DNA from: Chamaecyparis obtusa
Lineage: Eukaryota > Streptophyta > Pinopsida > Cupressales > Cupressaceae
DNA length: 64,000 bases
Reading direction: 5' to 3'
Assembly: GCA_027943335.1 (NCBI GenBank)
Contig: BSBK01003256.1
Location: 1,877,001-1,941,000, forward strand
A model generated the notes under the pieces. That model ran no database searches. It was given only the letters and a program-made list of their open reading frames with translations, and was not told the origin of the DNA. A program made the position numbers and the translations under genes. Positions 45,697-58,401 of this stretch are shown here, one piece after another. Numbering within the stretch: position 1 is the stretch's first letter; every line of letters starts with the position of its first letter.

Positions 45697-48600
45697 ACAC
45701 CATCCCTGTCATATTTTCCTAATTATTCTAAGATGATTTTGATGAAATTTTTCTTCAATCTAATGGTATAGTGTGTAAAGATCTAATATATTTCCATAGG
45801 AAATTTCATATTTTACTTTGACTATAGTTAAAATAGATTTCTCATTTGCCTACAATCAATATTTGATCTTTAAATTCCCTATTCATGAACTCTTAGGTGA
45901 ATCTTCCACTTTTATCTCCAAACATGAATTAAAAATACAAGTGATTTGAACTCCAATTTATTAAATCAAATTTTTTTTAGAGTCCATCTTCATCTACTTT
46001 CAAATAGTCATTCTGAACTAATATAATGTAGAAAACTAGAGTTAATTTCCACCATTAATCCTATGAATCAAGTTTTATAGCTTTATATATAATAAAATGT
46101 CATTAGAATGATTTCTTATACTATCCACTTTGAGATAAAATTATATAATAATAAAAAAAAATAGAATGGTAAGATGAAAAATAGGGTTCACTAGCTTGTA
46201 TGGGCAAACTGGGAAACTTAGGCTTATTTTGCAATCACTAGATGGTAGGAAGGAAAATGACATTATAGGCTTAAGGGAGACACAAGTGCTAAATATGTGT
46301 AAGGGTTTTCCTTTTATATATGTATTTTTTATTGTGTAAGAGGAAATAAGGATATGTGAAGGAGCAAGGAAGGTTTTCTAATATGTAGAGTAAATAGTAG
46401 ACCACATAACATAGTTCTCAAACCAAATCTGAGAGGCCAACATAGAGACTAATTTGTACACAAAATTTGATCCTGAAATGCCTATCAAGGGTGACCTAGA
46501 GTGTAGGGGATGACTTGGATTTCCCCTGATATTGGGAAGCACACTTCGATCAAATAAAAGGATGTGGAGAAGCTATAGATCTAAGACAGAGAAGCTATAG
46601 ATATTTCTATAACTAAATCAAAAACTATGTCACCTATTACCATCACACATAAAATTGGAAGAATGTTAGGATAAAGTGGTTGTCCTTAGTCAAACTTTTT
46701 TTATGATTTAACCTTGAAATTGAATTAAAATTGCATGAAAGGAAAGGAAACGTGTTGTCAGTAGAAGAGGCTTGATAATTTTCTTATACCTTAATGATGC
46801 AAGTACTTCCTAAAATGAGATTGCAAGTGTTGATGCACTAGCATGACTCCATAAAGATCTAAGATAACATCACAAAAGACATTCTTGCATGAGAATTGAT
46901 AGGCTTTCTACCATGAAGAGATGAAAGCTTGAACATTCTTGATTTCAAGTATTGAAATATTGATAAGGATGAGATTCCAAAGATTATTGATTTCTTTACT
47001 ACTTCTGTATCTCCCTTATTGTTGTGTGTTTGTGTATGTCCAACTACAAGAGGTAACATCAATTCTATACCTCTTCGTGCAAAGAACTTGGTGGACCTTA
47101 CAACTCCATGCATAGGAAAAGCTAGTGAAGAAAAGGAAGATGAAGACAATGAATATGTCCTAGCTCTTCTCTTAAGTACACAATGATCAATAAGATCATA
47201 CTATTTTAAAGAGGCTTCTAAAGCCATTTTTGTGATCAAGCAACATTGTTAAAGCCATTTTTGTGCATAATATGTAAAAACTCCGAGATTGGAAAATATA
47301 GCCAATAAGGAGTCATGTAAGGCTTAGAAGGATAGGTTTAGGACCATTTCATCTATCAGAGATCAGGAAAAGACCATTTTGTTTAATTCCTAAAGGAGGT
47401 TAGTTGGTAGACATCTAGTTGTCGAGTTGACAACTTTGTTATCAACTTGACAACATTTGATCTATAAGGAAGGTAATTAAGTGGTTAAAGGGTATTTATA
47501 AATTCCTCCAATAATGGGACACACATTATATGGTTTAGAGACAATTCTAAAAAAATAGAGAAGAGGAGAAATGCATAATAAGCATTCTTGGAATGGACGG
47601 ACTAGATTGTATTCTTGAAAATATGGAGCAGAGTTAAATAGAGTTTTGTTATTTTTTTATTGAATACCATGAGTCACATTTTTTATGCATAGTGATGGAG
47701 TGTTATCTCCTTTAGTTTTATTTTCTATGAATCTATCTTTTCATCTTTGTGTTGGGTTATTATAAACTGCATTGTGGTTGTGAGTTATTAGTCACATATT
47801 TCTTCTTTAAAATGGAGTGTCTAAGGTTCCAAAACCTTATGCCAGCATAGTCCTTCATGGTATGAGTCCAAAATATGTATTATATGTGTTTTTAGTATCA
47901 TTTTTGTAGATAAAATTTACAAAGGGAGCACCTGCACCCACATACAATGAATTGGTTGATGGGAAATGCATTGAAGAGAAAAGAATATTGTCTCAGAAAA
48001 AAGACTCTTAGTGTGGTGGCAATATATTTCCAACCAATCATTGGATATTTTTCATCTTTTGGTATGTTTTTGGAATCCAAATTGCACCCATCCTCACCTA
48101 AGATATTGACAACTTTTGTTTCTACTCAAAATTTATGGCCCTCTATGTACGGGTATGTCAAAGAAGACAACAAGAAGGTATAATTTGAGTATTTATTTCC
48201 AAAGCTTTGTCTAATGGATCTAGTGGATGGGAAATTATATGGAAAGAGTATAGAAGGATGCTATGGAGTCTTGTTGATGAGAAACACAAGCTAAATGTTT
48301 AAGGGGAGTGTTTTAAGTGACTGTCCAAAGTATGGAGTCAAGAGATACATAATTATTGGCTTTTAGGACACAAACCCTTAGTTGGTATGGAAACAATGTG
48401 GGAAGCAATGAATCTTGTCTAAGAACTTGAATGGTTTGAAGGGAAGTGGAGGTGTGAACTAGTGATTGAACCAACAGTTGGTCTTCTAAGTGGGTTGAGG
48501 CCTTGAATCTACTCCTGACTTAGAGGTTCTTGGAGTTTTGATAGTAGGCATTGGAAACTAAACATAGTTTTGTCTAGAAGCTTGAAGCACTTTGACATTT

Positions 48601-49304
48601 CCACTCACATCACCTCTCTAGGCCTTTCAGGGCACAAAACTCAAAGGAGGTCAAAAAGGATTTGAAATCCTTCCCAAAATCATAATACCTCTCTCTAATT
48701 GAAATTTGGGCCCAAGATAACATGTAAGGAGTGCCTCCCAAATTAGGGGGTGGCCTAGGTTACCCCATACACTCAAGGTCACCCTTTACAAAGCAATTAG
48801 GGATTAAATTTTAATCACAGGTCAATATGGTCATGGGGATTCCAAAAATGTGTGTCAAATTAGGGTGCAAAAAATGGCATTTTGTAAAACACCACCAATA
48901 GCACAAAATAGGGCCTAAGTACATAAGAGATCATTTTTTAATGAAACAATTAAAGAGGGCACACCTACAATTTAGGGGCCATGTTAATTAAATGGAGAAA
49001 AGACATTTAAATACATAGAAAAAGACCTAAAATGAATAGAATAATTAATACACGCTAAAATGGGCACTACAAAAGTGTAGAATTAGAAACACTTAAGAAG
49101 TTCATACAATTTATGATGCTACACTTAGCCTCCACTTTAGCGGAGTTATGGGTCTAAACTCATATGCACAATAAAATAAAAGAAAGAGATATGATAGAGA
49201 GAAGATGAGATCATATGAAAGACTTAAAGATGTAATACATCACTAAGTTCAAGGGAAGACCTCAAACCAAGGATCTTAACTCACACAATCATCTCCAAGG
49301 GCAC
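45697..49304. other. Intergenic or unrecognised repeat DNA
   Basis: No protein, RNA gene or element boundary that I can support. Short frames (46859-47149 and 47947-48183) have no recognisable motifs and are interrupted on both sides. Around 47200-47270 the word TAAAGCCATTTTTGTG is duplicated within 40 bases. Around 47418-47462 the words GTTGTC, GACAAC and AACTTGACAAC form small inverted repeats. Probably old, heavily decayed element DNA. Confidence 0.5.
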
Positions 49305-50300
49305 ACAATATTGAACAAACAAAATACTAAGAGGGGGGTGTGAATCAATATTCTCTCATAATGATAGATTTAATTTACTTACTACATAATTCATCAACCA
49401 TACCATTTAGAAAATAAATGAACATGGTGGAACACCAAATTTTTATCATGGAAAACCCAAATGTAAAAAACCACAGAGAGGGTTAGCTCTCAATATCATA
49501 TAACTAGATATATCATATTACAATACTTACTACACAAAACACTTCCATAGGGCTCACTACCCAAAGAAAGAGAAATGCTCACTGCTTGAAGAGAATACAA
49601 AAATGAATTTCTACATATACATCTAATTTATGTTGAAGTTATTTCCCATGTAATATAGATTTTGAATACTTCATTAGTCCTTTTATTGTTCTCACAACCT
49701 TCTACAACAAAACTTTTAAAAATTTATATCTTCTCTTTTCGCATATTTTCTTGCACGTCTCTATTTCCTTCAATACATGCATATACATATATATGGAGTC
49801 TAACACTACTTTCATGTCAGCTAAACACACTATAACCAAGTAGTCAACTTAATTAAATCATTACACGTTTCATTCCAAATATACTCCAAGTTAGCTTTCA
49901 TGCATCAACTAAAAAAATTATCAAAATCATATCCAGTTGTTTTTACACACTTTTTCTAGTCCTTAATCATGTCCCAAATTTATAGAACTAAAATCATTCA
50001 TGTGATGAAAAGTGGACCAACGAACCAACTATCTTGTTTGAAAGAAACAAAGTATCTGGTACACTGAGTTACCAAACCAATAAACTAATCTAAATTTTGT
50101 ACCAAAATTAATGAGCATTTGAATATAGGTATATAATGGATACCAAAACATATTGTCCAAAATTCATAACCATAATTATCTCTGTGGAGAAAAATACTAT
50201 TAACTATATCATAGAATGTATGAAAGAATAAGTCAGCAACAGTGTGTTGACATCAATGGCAACCAAAACAATGATCTCCTTCATCAATGACAAAACTATC
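49305..50300 (-). repeat. Degraded copia-type LTR
   Basis: On the plus strand it starts ACTAAGAGGGGGGTGTGAATC, the reverse complement of the LTR 3' end seen in copia A, B and C. It continues with TCATGGAAAACCCAAATG and a CTCACTACCC block in the same order as those LTRs, and ends near ATCAATGGCAACC (50250). Divergent and without clear flanks; borders are approximate. Confidence 0.5.
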
Positions 50301-50430
50301 CACCTTTTTCATTGATGGAAACACACAAAAATAAAAAATAAAAAATTCCATCATGAGTACCAAAAACTCGCCCTTAATTTGTTATCTTTTATTTTCTTTT
50401 TATCAATTGTTTTTCCCCTTTTTCCAAAGG

Positions 50431-50605
50431 GTTTAGGTTAGTTGGTGGAAGCAATAAGTTCTCATTGTGGAGACCCTAGTTCAAATCGCAAGAGGGACAT
50501 CTTTGTGGTATTCTAAGTTGTGACTACTGGTCTTTCGATTTTTCTTTCTAGTGTGGCTGCTCGTAAGGAGCTCATAAACTTGTAAACTAATGCAATCAAA
50601 AAAGT
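50431..50605 (+). mobile_element. tRNA-derived SINE candidate
   Basis: An A-box-like TAGGTTAGTTGG (50434-50445) and a B-box-like AGTTCAAATCGC (50478-50489) have tRNA-like spacing. A tRNA-unrelated body with TTTCTAGTGTGGCTGCTCG and an A-rich end (CAATCAAAAAAG) follow. The repeated words CTTGTAAACT and TTTGTAAACT at the end may belong to a target duplication. No cloverleaf can be completed, so this is not a tRNA gene. Confidence 0.5.
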
Positions 50606-53096
50606 TTGTAAACTATCTATAATATAAAATAAAATAAAATTGTTTTTCCCTTTTTCTTTCTCCATTATTCTCCCATTTTCCATCAAGGACAAAGTGTATC
50701 AAGAATATGTAATAAAAAAGAACTTTATATACCTTTAGGAAAGAACTCCTTCTATTTAGCTACGAGTTTCATATGATAGATTTTTTTGTGGTTGTATTGC
50801 ATTTAGAAACATTGAACTCAAAGAATTACTTTGTGCCAACACATAAAGTACATTGTGAAGATCATGTGGATAAGTTAGGTCAAATTCCTATTTTTCTACT
50901 TCATCCACCATACTAACATAATATTCCAATTTAGCTTCTACAATCTCTTTGACTATCCAAAAGGTACCAAAAAAGTCATCTCTTTTCTTTTGTGTTTTTA
51001 GTAGTTCAGTTCCGAGGTGGGTGCAAAAAGTTGGGTCCCAATTCGATGAAAGCCTTTGGGAGGCAAAAATTGCCCAAAGAAATAGGCAGCCAATTTTTAA
51101 TAAATAGGAACCCATTTAGCTTCAGGCACCCCACCCATAACAAGTCAAATGGGCACCCATTTACGCATGGGTGCCCGATCTGTAAATGTATTTATTTTAT
51201 TTTTTAAACCAATTTGTTATCCATTTTTACTATTTACAAAATGAGCTGGTGATTTTGAGCTTATGGGTGTCTAATTTTAGCATCACCAACGACCCCCTCA
51301 GTCACAAATTTTTCACATTCCAGGTATGTACATTTATTTATTTTATATTATTATTCATTTTTGTTAAATTTGTATTTTTTAAAGTACTTTATTATTATTT
51401 TTTAATTCATTAACATGTAATTGTATGTAAAAGCCTTAAATTTGTTTTTTTCAAATAGTGTAGAAAGAAATTTAATTTTATGTAAAATAGTTACTTTTTA
51501 AGTTTTCGTTTAGTTCGTAAAATATTAGAAAATGTGAAAAATAGAAAACCATTAAAACTTAAAACCCTAGGTAGAAAATAAAAACAAAAACGTAAACGTA
51601 AACTTTTTAAATACGTAAAATAGATAAAATGTAGACCCTAGACACGGGAAACCTTTTAAATGTACGTAAACTCTTAAAACTACCCCAAAAAAAACCCTAG
51701 ATAGTAAACACTGTCTCTTTGTGGGTATGTATAGGATCATGGTGTACCAAATTAGACCCTTAAGTGGCAATGAAAATTCAGAAAATTAGAGTTAGGCAAG
51801 TTGACATAAAAATTTGAACAAGTTATCAATCTTATATAAAAAATGTGTAAGAAGAGAATCTGTATAAAATTGAACGAAATTTCTAAGCTACTAGCCCTTT
51901 TTTGAAAAAAATAATTATTCTATATGGTGAAAATTTCAAATTTCAATATAGTAGTACAAAAATTTTAGGAAAAAGATAAGAAGTAGGTGTATGTCTGAAC
52001 ACCTTAAACACAATCAAATGATAATATTTTTAAAAATATTCTAGATAGAAGTATTAGACTCATGTCCAGATGTGACACATATTTTTTAATAATTTTTTTT
52101 CAAGTAAATAAATAATTATGATTTTTCTACTACAATTTTACAGAATATAAAAAATCACACGTCGAACCACCTTAACTTAGTCTAAACTTCATCAAATTGA
52201 AAAAAAATTCTTATAGTAGGGGAAACATAGAATGTGACACATGTTTTAGATTTCAAAAATGTTATATCTTTTGAAAGGTATAGCTATTTTACAATCAGTA
52301 TATCAATCAAGACTTTAGAGGTAACTCAATTAGAAAATAAATAATAAATACTTGTTCAACTCAAAATTTTATAGAAATTATATTGATGGAAACATGAGAA
52401 TATCCTTGAGAAACCCTTTTTGTTTTATCAAATTCAAGTGAAAAAAAAGTCATCAGCTACATGGTCAAAGTCTAGAGATCAGAGGAAGTATGGAAAACAC
52501 AGTTTTGGTGTTAACCATCCAAGTTTGACATCCCCGCAATAAAACCCAAGTCAAATCACAAAGAAAATCTTCATGTGTGTCAAAGCTAATGTGTAACTCA
52601 AAGGTATTGGGTATCTAATAGGTATCAGATACTATATGTAAATTAGATACATGATATAATTGAATAAATAAAAAATAAAGTATATATCATAACTATATAA
52701 TAAATTATAATATTATACTATATATATAATTGAGCTATATTATATATAATATTATATTATATTATATTATATCATATAATAGATATTATATATTATATAA
52801 TATATAATATATTATATTATAATATTATATTTAATATATTATATATTATATATATTATTTAATAAATTATGATAATGTATGTTATATAATATATATAAAG
52901 TGTTTTTTTAGTTTCTAGCATCGACTCTCTCTCTCTCTCTCTCACACACACATAACTTCATATGACTACTTAGGACCCCTAAGAATAGATCTTTGGAGTC
53001 TTAAGGGGTCCTAGGTCTCCTTACAACCCCTTATGAGCCCTTATTACCTCTTATGACCCTTTAGGACACCTAATAATACATCCTAGGGGTCCTAAT
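50606..53096. other. Intergenic AT-rich DNA with simple repeats and one hairpin
   Basis: No gene. 52630-52900 is an imperfect AT microsatellite (TATAATATTATATT-type words), followed by a (CT)n then (CA)n run at about 52925-52953. 52960-53090 has an irregular repeat of CCTTATGA and CCCTTTAGG words. 51151-51176 is a perfect 10-bp inverted repeat (listed separately). 51400-52600 is plain AT-rich sequence. Confidence 0.6.
51151..51176. repeat. Perfect hairpin in unique sequence
   Basis: GGGCACCCAT, loop TTACGC, ATGGGTGCCC. Related GGTGC and GGGTCCC words occur within 150 bases to the left (51015-51120), so it may be the remnant of a small foldback element. GC-rich compared with its surroundings. 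Confidence 0.7.
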
Positions 53097-54368
53097 TGTA
53101 ATACCCCAAAAATGGGCTATAGGCTCATTAACTTCCTACATCAATAACTTGAATGAAATTGACATCAAAGTCCTAACCTAAGGCACATCTGCACATCATT
53201 TTATCAAAAGTTGATTTTATCTTAATTCTATATCAGAGAATATTCCTTTATCCTAATTATCTTTGATTTAATAATTATTTGGGGATAAATCTTATTTATC
53301 TTAAAGTTTGATTAATTGAATATTCTGAATATTTAATTAATCAAATTTAATTCTACCACTTAATTATTTAATTAGATTTAATTCTATTTATTCCTAAATT
53401 GTATTATTTAATTTTGACAATAAATCAAAAATCTCATGACTGATTGATTAAATTCTTATTTAATTAATTAATGTCAGTTGTCAATATTTAATAATATAGT
53501 TTTTGAATAAAAGTTTGATTTAATAATTGATTAACCCATAAATCAATTGTTTTAAATTCAAAAATCAGTTAAGTTGAAGATAAATCACTTTATTTTTAAA
53601 TTAATTCAAAATTATCTATGCATATTTGAAGGAGCAGTTAAACTTTAGATCAGAAAATCAATTCAAGTTGTTATCTTTTGGAAACTCAACATCTATTTTT
53701 TAGTTGAAAATTGATCTAAACTTCTGATTTGAGTTAAAAAGTTGTTTTTGCAGGATTTGCATGATTTTGTGAGTTGATCTATATCTAATTTATTGTTGAC
53801 TAAAAAATCAACCTGAGTTTATCAAGATTGATTTATGGTTTTTCTCAAATGCATCCTCAAGCCCTAGATTTCTATAAAAACAAGGCTCAGCTCTTCACAA
53901 AAATAACCCCGAATTTTCATAATTACTCTGGCGAATTTGTGATTGAAGGATTAAGCACTTGTGATAGGTGATTTGAGAGATCTTTCATTGTTGGTCATAG
54001 CTTTGCATAGTTTTCATATCATAGCATTCATTCATTCATATCATTCTTATAATAATCTGCATATCATTTCAATTCCTTCTAGATTAGATTCATAAAAAAA
54101 ATTCATCCTAATTGCATTTAAAATCCAAAAACATAGATTAATCTGCATTCATACAGTTTTTCATTCTTTTGCATTCAAATCCTTCGTTTAGGTGTTGCAT
54201 TGTCACTGATCTCGATTTCAATCTGAGAACATCATACTCGCACCTACTAGAAGGCAGTAAATCATCTGATTAGCTTAGTTTCATTTATTTGCAGATTTTG
54301 ATTTTGCTAACCTCTAATGTTTTACTAAAGTGTTGTGTCCACAACTAGGTACAATTTTTACACACACA
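53097..54368 (+). repeat. T2 5' LTR (1,272 bp)
   Basis: Starts TGTAATACCCCAAAAATGGG and ends TACACACACA; same borders as the T1 LTR, 83 bases longer. The centre is AT-rich with TTAATTAA words. Confidence 0.9.
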
Positions 54369-54372
54369 TTTA

Positions 54373-54391
54373 TGGCACCCACCGTGGCGCC
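54373..54391 (+). promoter_or_regulatory. T2 primer-binding site candidate
   Basis: TGGCACCCACCGTGGCGCC four bases after the LTR end. The GGCRCC words at each end and the CCCACCGTGG core also make it partly self-complementary. Confidence 0.6.
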
Positions 54392-56707
54392 CTGAAATGG
54401 GTTTCCTTTTCTTTTCTATCAATTTCTATCTCTTTTCTATCATTTTATGATCAATCCTACAATTTTATTCTCTATCTATACAATTTTTGTACGAGTTTTG
54501 TCAGAAACTTGTGCCATGATCCTCTGAGTGTTGTACGACATTCAACATTTTTGAGGCTCATATCATCAACTATAGATTATTGTTTGGAAGCTTCTTTGTC
54601 ATACGGGCAGGTACCCACTATCGTATGAGTTTCTCGAAAGTCATGCCAGGGGTGACCCACTGTTGTATGAGATTTGGATTGTCATATGAGAGGTAACCCA
54701 TTGTCATATGAGTTTTCGTACCAAGTTTCAATTGTCATTTCAGATTTTTAGGCAATTTGTTAGATTTGATTTTCAGATTTAGACTAACAGCTAACCCTAA
54801 CAATTGAACTCTACTTTTTCTAATTGATATTTCCTGATTCTAATTGGGAAAGCGCAACTAAATAGGTAAAATCTACTAAGCACATTACAAGGAATTCAGG
54901 TATTCTTCTACAACTGATAACAGTTTGATTTGGACATTTAAAAAGAACTCTCTTGTGTCAAGCTTGTGTGACTTTTCTTACTTTCACATCACAGGCTTCA
55001 GTTTTTTGGGCTATAAAATGAACATAGATTTTCTTTCTACATATCTGTTACACATAGTAAATAGGCCCTATGAACACTATTTGTGGATGATCTTGAGAGA
55101 GTGGGCTTATTTCTCTTATTCACACATGCAAAGCTCTTCTTGACGAAGGATCCCCTTATAGGTAGGGAGGATACTGGGATTATCTTGCATTCTACTAGAT
55201 TTTTGAGTCTTTAGCTTTTGATCGATACATTCTCTCTCCAAAGATATTGATAGACCATAAGTGGTTGACATCATAGATCTTGGTAAGATAATTTTAGTCT
55301 TAGTGTGTCAGATTAATCTATCTACTTTTTTTTGGTGAAGTGAAGAGGTTAGGGGATTATGCTCTACTTCCTTTTTGGATAGTATGAGAAACCCAGATTC
55401 TTGAATCCGATCTAGTCCCCTTGTGGTATCTTTTGTGAGTCACCTTTAGAGAGGGTTAACCGTAGTGGACATTCCCTTAATTGGGTCAACCACGTGGATG
55501 GAACCTCAAGCGGTAATAGCCATTTTCACCGTGGTAGCAATAGCCACTACATAAATGTCCTTGTCGAGGAAATCTTCACAGGTGTTGTCTCTTGTTGGGC
55601 TGTCAGATCTCCCTAGTAGCTCCTGATTGATGAAATTCTCAGACTATATCAAAACCTCAATGCACCTGGATTGGAGTTTGCCCTCTTAAGATCATCAAAG
55701 TTATAGAGTCAGACCATTACTACAAACCCTAGCGAGTCCAATTTTTCATTTTCTAAGAATATGTGAATTATTAAAAAAAAATTTGGAACATAAACAAATA
55801 GTACTCCTAGGGATTAGCACATTAAGTCACTTGATTGTTCATGTGCAAGGTTGCTTTGTCCCTTGTTCATTTTTTTTCAAACATGCTTGAAATCACTTGC
55901 TTGTTGTTCTACATGCTTGATTACTTACTTGATTATTGAAAATGAACAATCCTGAAATGAACTTCAAATCTAGATAGAAAACCTTGCAAACACACTGAAT
56001 CCAAAAACTGAGAAATTGCAAAATCTGAAGCAAAATTCCTTTTTGGAGTCAAAAGTTATCCCACAGTCTTAGAAAGTCATACGAGTTTTTCTAAAAGTCA
56101 TTTAAGAACCCCCCAATTGTCGTATGGGAGCCTATACATTGTCATACAAGCTTTGTCAAAAAAAGTCAAGAAAATTAAACCCTAGTGTCAATTGTCATAT
56201 GAGTTTTGTCAACTATCATACCATAGCTTACCTAGAATTGTACAAGCCTAGAGAAACTCATATCAAAATTTTCAAAAAAGTTGTTAGAAACTTGTCAAAT
56301 TTGTCAGGAATCCAATTTTTGCAACCTATTTCTAGATTCTGTCAAACAAATCCCTGTGTCAGGAACATAGTAGAAACTAGAAAGAATTCAATCATTTACC
56401 CAAAGTGGTCTCTTGAGTTTAATTTAGTCTTCTAATTTATCGATTTGAGTCTTTTTCATCTTGTGTCAAAACCTTGTCAACATTATCTTCAATTCAATCT
56501 TTGTCTAAAAATGGCTAAGTGTTGCAAGCTTATGTCTGCCATCTTTTGGGTGTCTACCCATACTACTAGGGCACAATATCCTTCATTTACATCCAATCTA
56601 ATCTTCAATCAATCTAGTCTGGACAAGGTTGCGTCATTCAATCTTCTTGAATCAATCCATTCTTCAGATGTCTTAATCTTTCTCTCTTGCTTCACCTAAG
56701 GTTAATA
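54392..56707 (+). other. T2 leader with the two repeat clusters
   Basis: Same organisation as T1: cluster 1 at 54495-54755 (CCCACTATCGTATGAG, CATTGTCATATGAG and similar) and cluster 2 at 56060-56240 (AGTCATACGAG, TTGTCGTATGGG). Between them, 54925-55200 matches the T1 leader around 7870-8124, including the LLHIV-x-R-x-[YH]EHYLW-like reading, which is broken in both copies. Confidence 0.7.
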
Positions 56708-57587
56708 GTGGAAACCAAAGCTTCATCATGAAAACAAAGAGAAAAACCCAAAATCTCTTTAGAGACATCTTTTGTGATTGCTCAAACCATTCATCAATCC
56801 TTTGACACCAATAAATTTACAGAAGATGCTCTTGGAAATCTTTACTTAATAGGTGGTTATGTCACCCCTCCTGCATCAACCCACGCAGGTCATCAAGCAA
56901 CTCCTCATCAATCAAACCTTGGTAGTTCTCTCAACAACACTATGTCTCAAGGAGCAACAAACCAAGGTTCCCAAGGACATCACTCTCAACATGGTGCTAA
57001 TCAAGAACCCACACCTTCTGAAATCGCTTGATATCAAAATTATGATGACTTCAAGAAAATGATGAGGCATTTCTTGAAGGAAGACAGAGAAACATACTTC
57101 CTAGAGTTGGCTCGTCAAGGGGCTAAACTTCCTCCCAACTTTAATGTTGAAGATATCATTACGCATGAGGAAGAAACACCAATCACTGCTATGATGAAAT
57201 AGATGCATGTCATGCAAGTCAAGCTTAGTAAACTCAAAAAATAGAAGGAACCTAAGGAGTTGTCCATGGAGGCCCTATGCCCTTTTCCATTTGATAAAGA
57301 CTTGTACATGTCACCATTCCCTAAATGAGTGGAAATACCTAAATATGATAAGTATGATGGAAATTCTAATCCTCGAGATCATGTAAAAGAATTTTGTACT
57401 CAATCTATGGAGTTCATGCATGAATCGACCTACCTAATGCATCTTTTCCCTCAATCTCTGGGAGGGTTAGCTATTCATTAGTTCTAAAAAATGCCTCCTA
57501 CTATCAAAAATTTTGAGGATTTAATCAAATTGTTCTATCAACAATACTCCTACAACATCCAACATCCAGTCACTATGATCAACATCT
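56708..57587 (+). pseudogene. T2 gag fragment
   Basis: Homologous to T1 gag: 56774-57031 ends NQEPTPSEIA, then TGA where T1 has CGA. Beyond it are KKMMRHFLKEDRETYFLEL, GAKLPPNFNVEDIITHEE, MEALCPFPFDKDLYM and HVKEFCTQSMEFMHES. At least six stops. It ends at QYSYNIQHPVTMI, just before the breakpoint near 57587. Confidence 0.85.
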
Positions 57588-58401
57588 ACAATAGAACTCT
57601 CTTCTAAACATTGTATAACTCTCTTGACTCTAACTCTCTTCTAAACATTGTATAGAAAGTGTTATAGGCACTCTAGAGATAAATAATATGGTTCCATGAC
57701 TATTGACTGAAATCCTGTGTGCATAGTAGATTCATGAGTTTATCTATTTTCCTCCTTCAGTGGTAGTCCTCTGTACCGGTTCATCATTAGTATCTTACTT
57801 ATCACCTCTTCTATTTATTCTACAACTTCATCAATTTTACCACTCATAATTAGTTTTATTAGTGTTTTTTTCAATAATTCTCTCTTAGCATCTTCAAGGA
57901 TTTTCTTTAAGTCATTTCTTGAAATAATCGTACATAGTTTATTTATAACTCCTCCTTTGATTCTCTTGTCCTCTTCTAATGCTATTAATATCCTTTCCTC
58001 AAGCTTAGTAAATTAATCATTAGGGATCTCTACTTTGATCTCAACAAGTGCTCTATTAAACTTATTTAAATATGTTATCAATTGTTCCTTCCTCTAATCT
58101 CCTCTTTTCATCTTCATCATACCTTTTCTAATATATTTTCAATTGAACAAGAATTCCATGCACAACCAATTTATTCAATACATCATCAATTCAGAATTGT
58201 GGCTTACCAGTTAAAAATTCTTCAAGTACTCTATCAATCATAAATTTTGTTCCCTTATCTCCTTCAGTCCTTAATTTATTCTTCAAATCATCTAATTTTG
58301 TGGACTCATCTCTGTCATCATGCTTGGTTCTCTTCTGGGGTCCTTTTCTCTTTGTCTTCACCCTTTTATGAGATGATTGAGAAACTTCCTTCAATCTAAC
58401 T
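57588..58401 (-). pseudogene. U2: second, divergent copy of the U1 unknown protein (middle part)
   Basis: Minus strand, 58394-58191 open (KRVKTKRKGPQKRTKHDD, DDLKNKLRTEGDK, IDRVLEEFLTGKP), then broken frames with IDDVLNKLVVHG, LEERILIALEEDKR and VINKLC. Order and spacing match the U1 blocks TIDEVTKDIIEHG and LPKALEERINKKC. The upstream part is cut by copia C at 58402 and the downstream end by the T2 junction. A 22-bp word is duplicated at 57595 and 57632 next to that junction. Function unknown. Confidence 0.6.

Larger units (their letters stand above)
53097..57587 (+). mobile_element. T2: truncated sister of T1, 5' half only
   Basis: 5' LTR 53097-54368, PBS, 2.3-kb leader and about two thirds of gag, all colinear with T1 in opposite orientation. 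The homology stops within gag at about 57587, where the U2 segment begins; no protease, RT or 3' LTR follows. It gives independent support for the T1 LTR borders and leader layout. Confidence 0.9.

Noticed and set aside
46859..47149. Minus-strand frame of 96 codons as a host gene
   Set aside because: No motif, no homologous neighbour and no gene structure; likely chance.
47418..47462. Operator-like inverted repeats GTTGTC and GACAAC
   Set aside because: Short, with no adjacent gene; no support for a regulatory role.
50434..50489. A possible tRNA gene from A- and B-box words
   Set aside because: No anticodon stem or acceptor stem can be formed around the boxes; a SINE head is the better explanation.
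52960..53090. Telomere-like repeat (CCCTAAA type)
   Set aside because: Words such as CCTTATGA and CCCTTTAGG vary too much and no regular heptamer is present.
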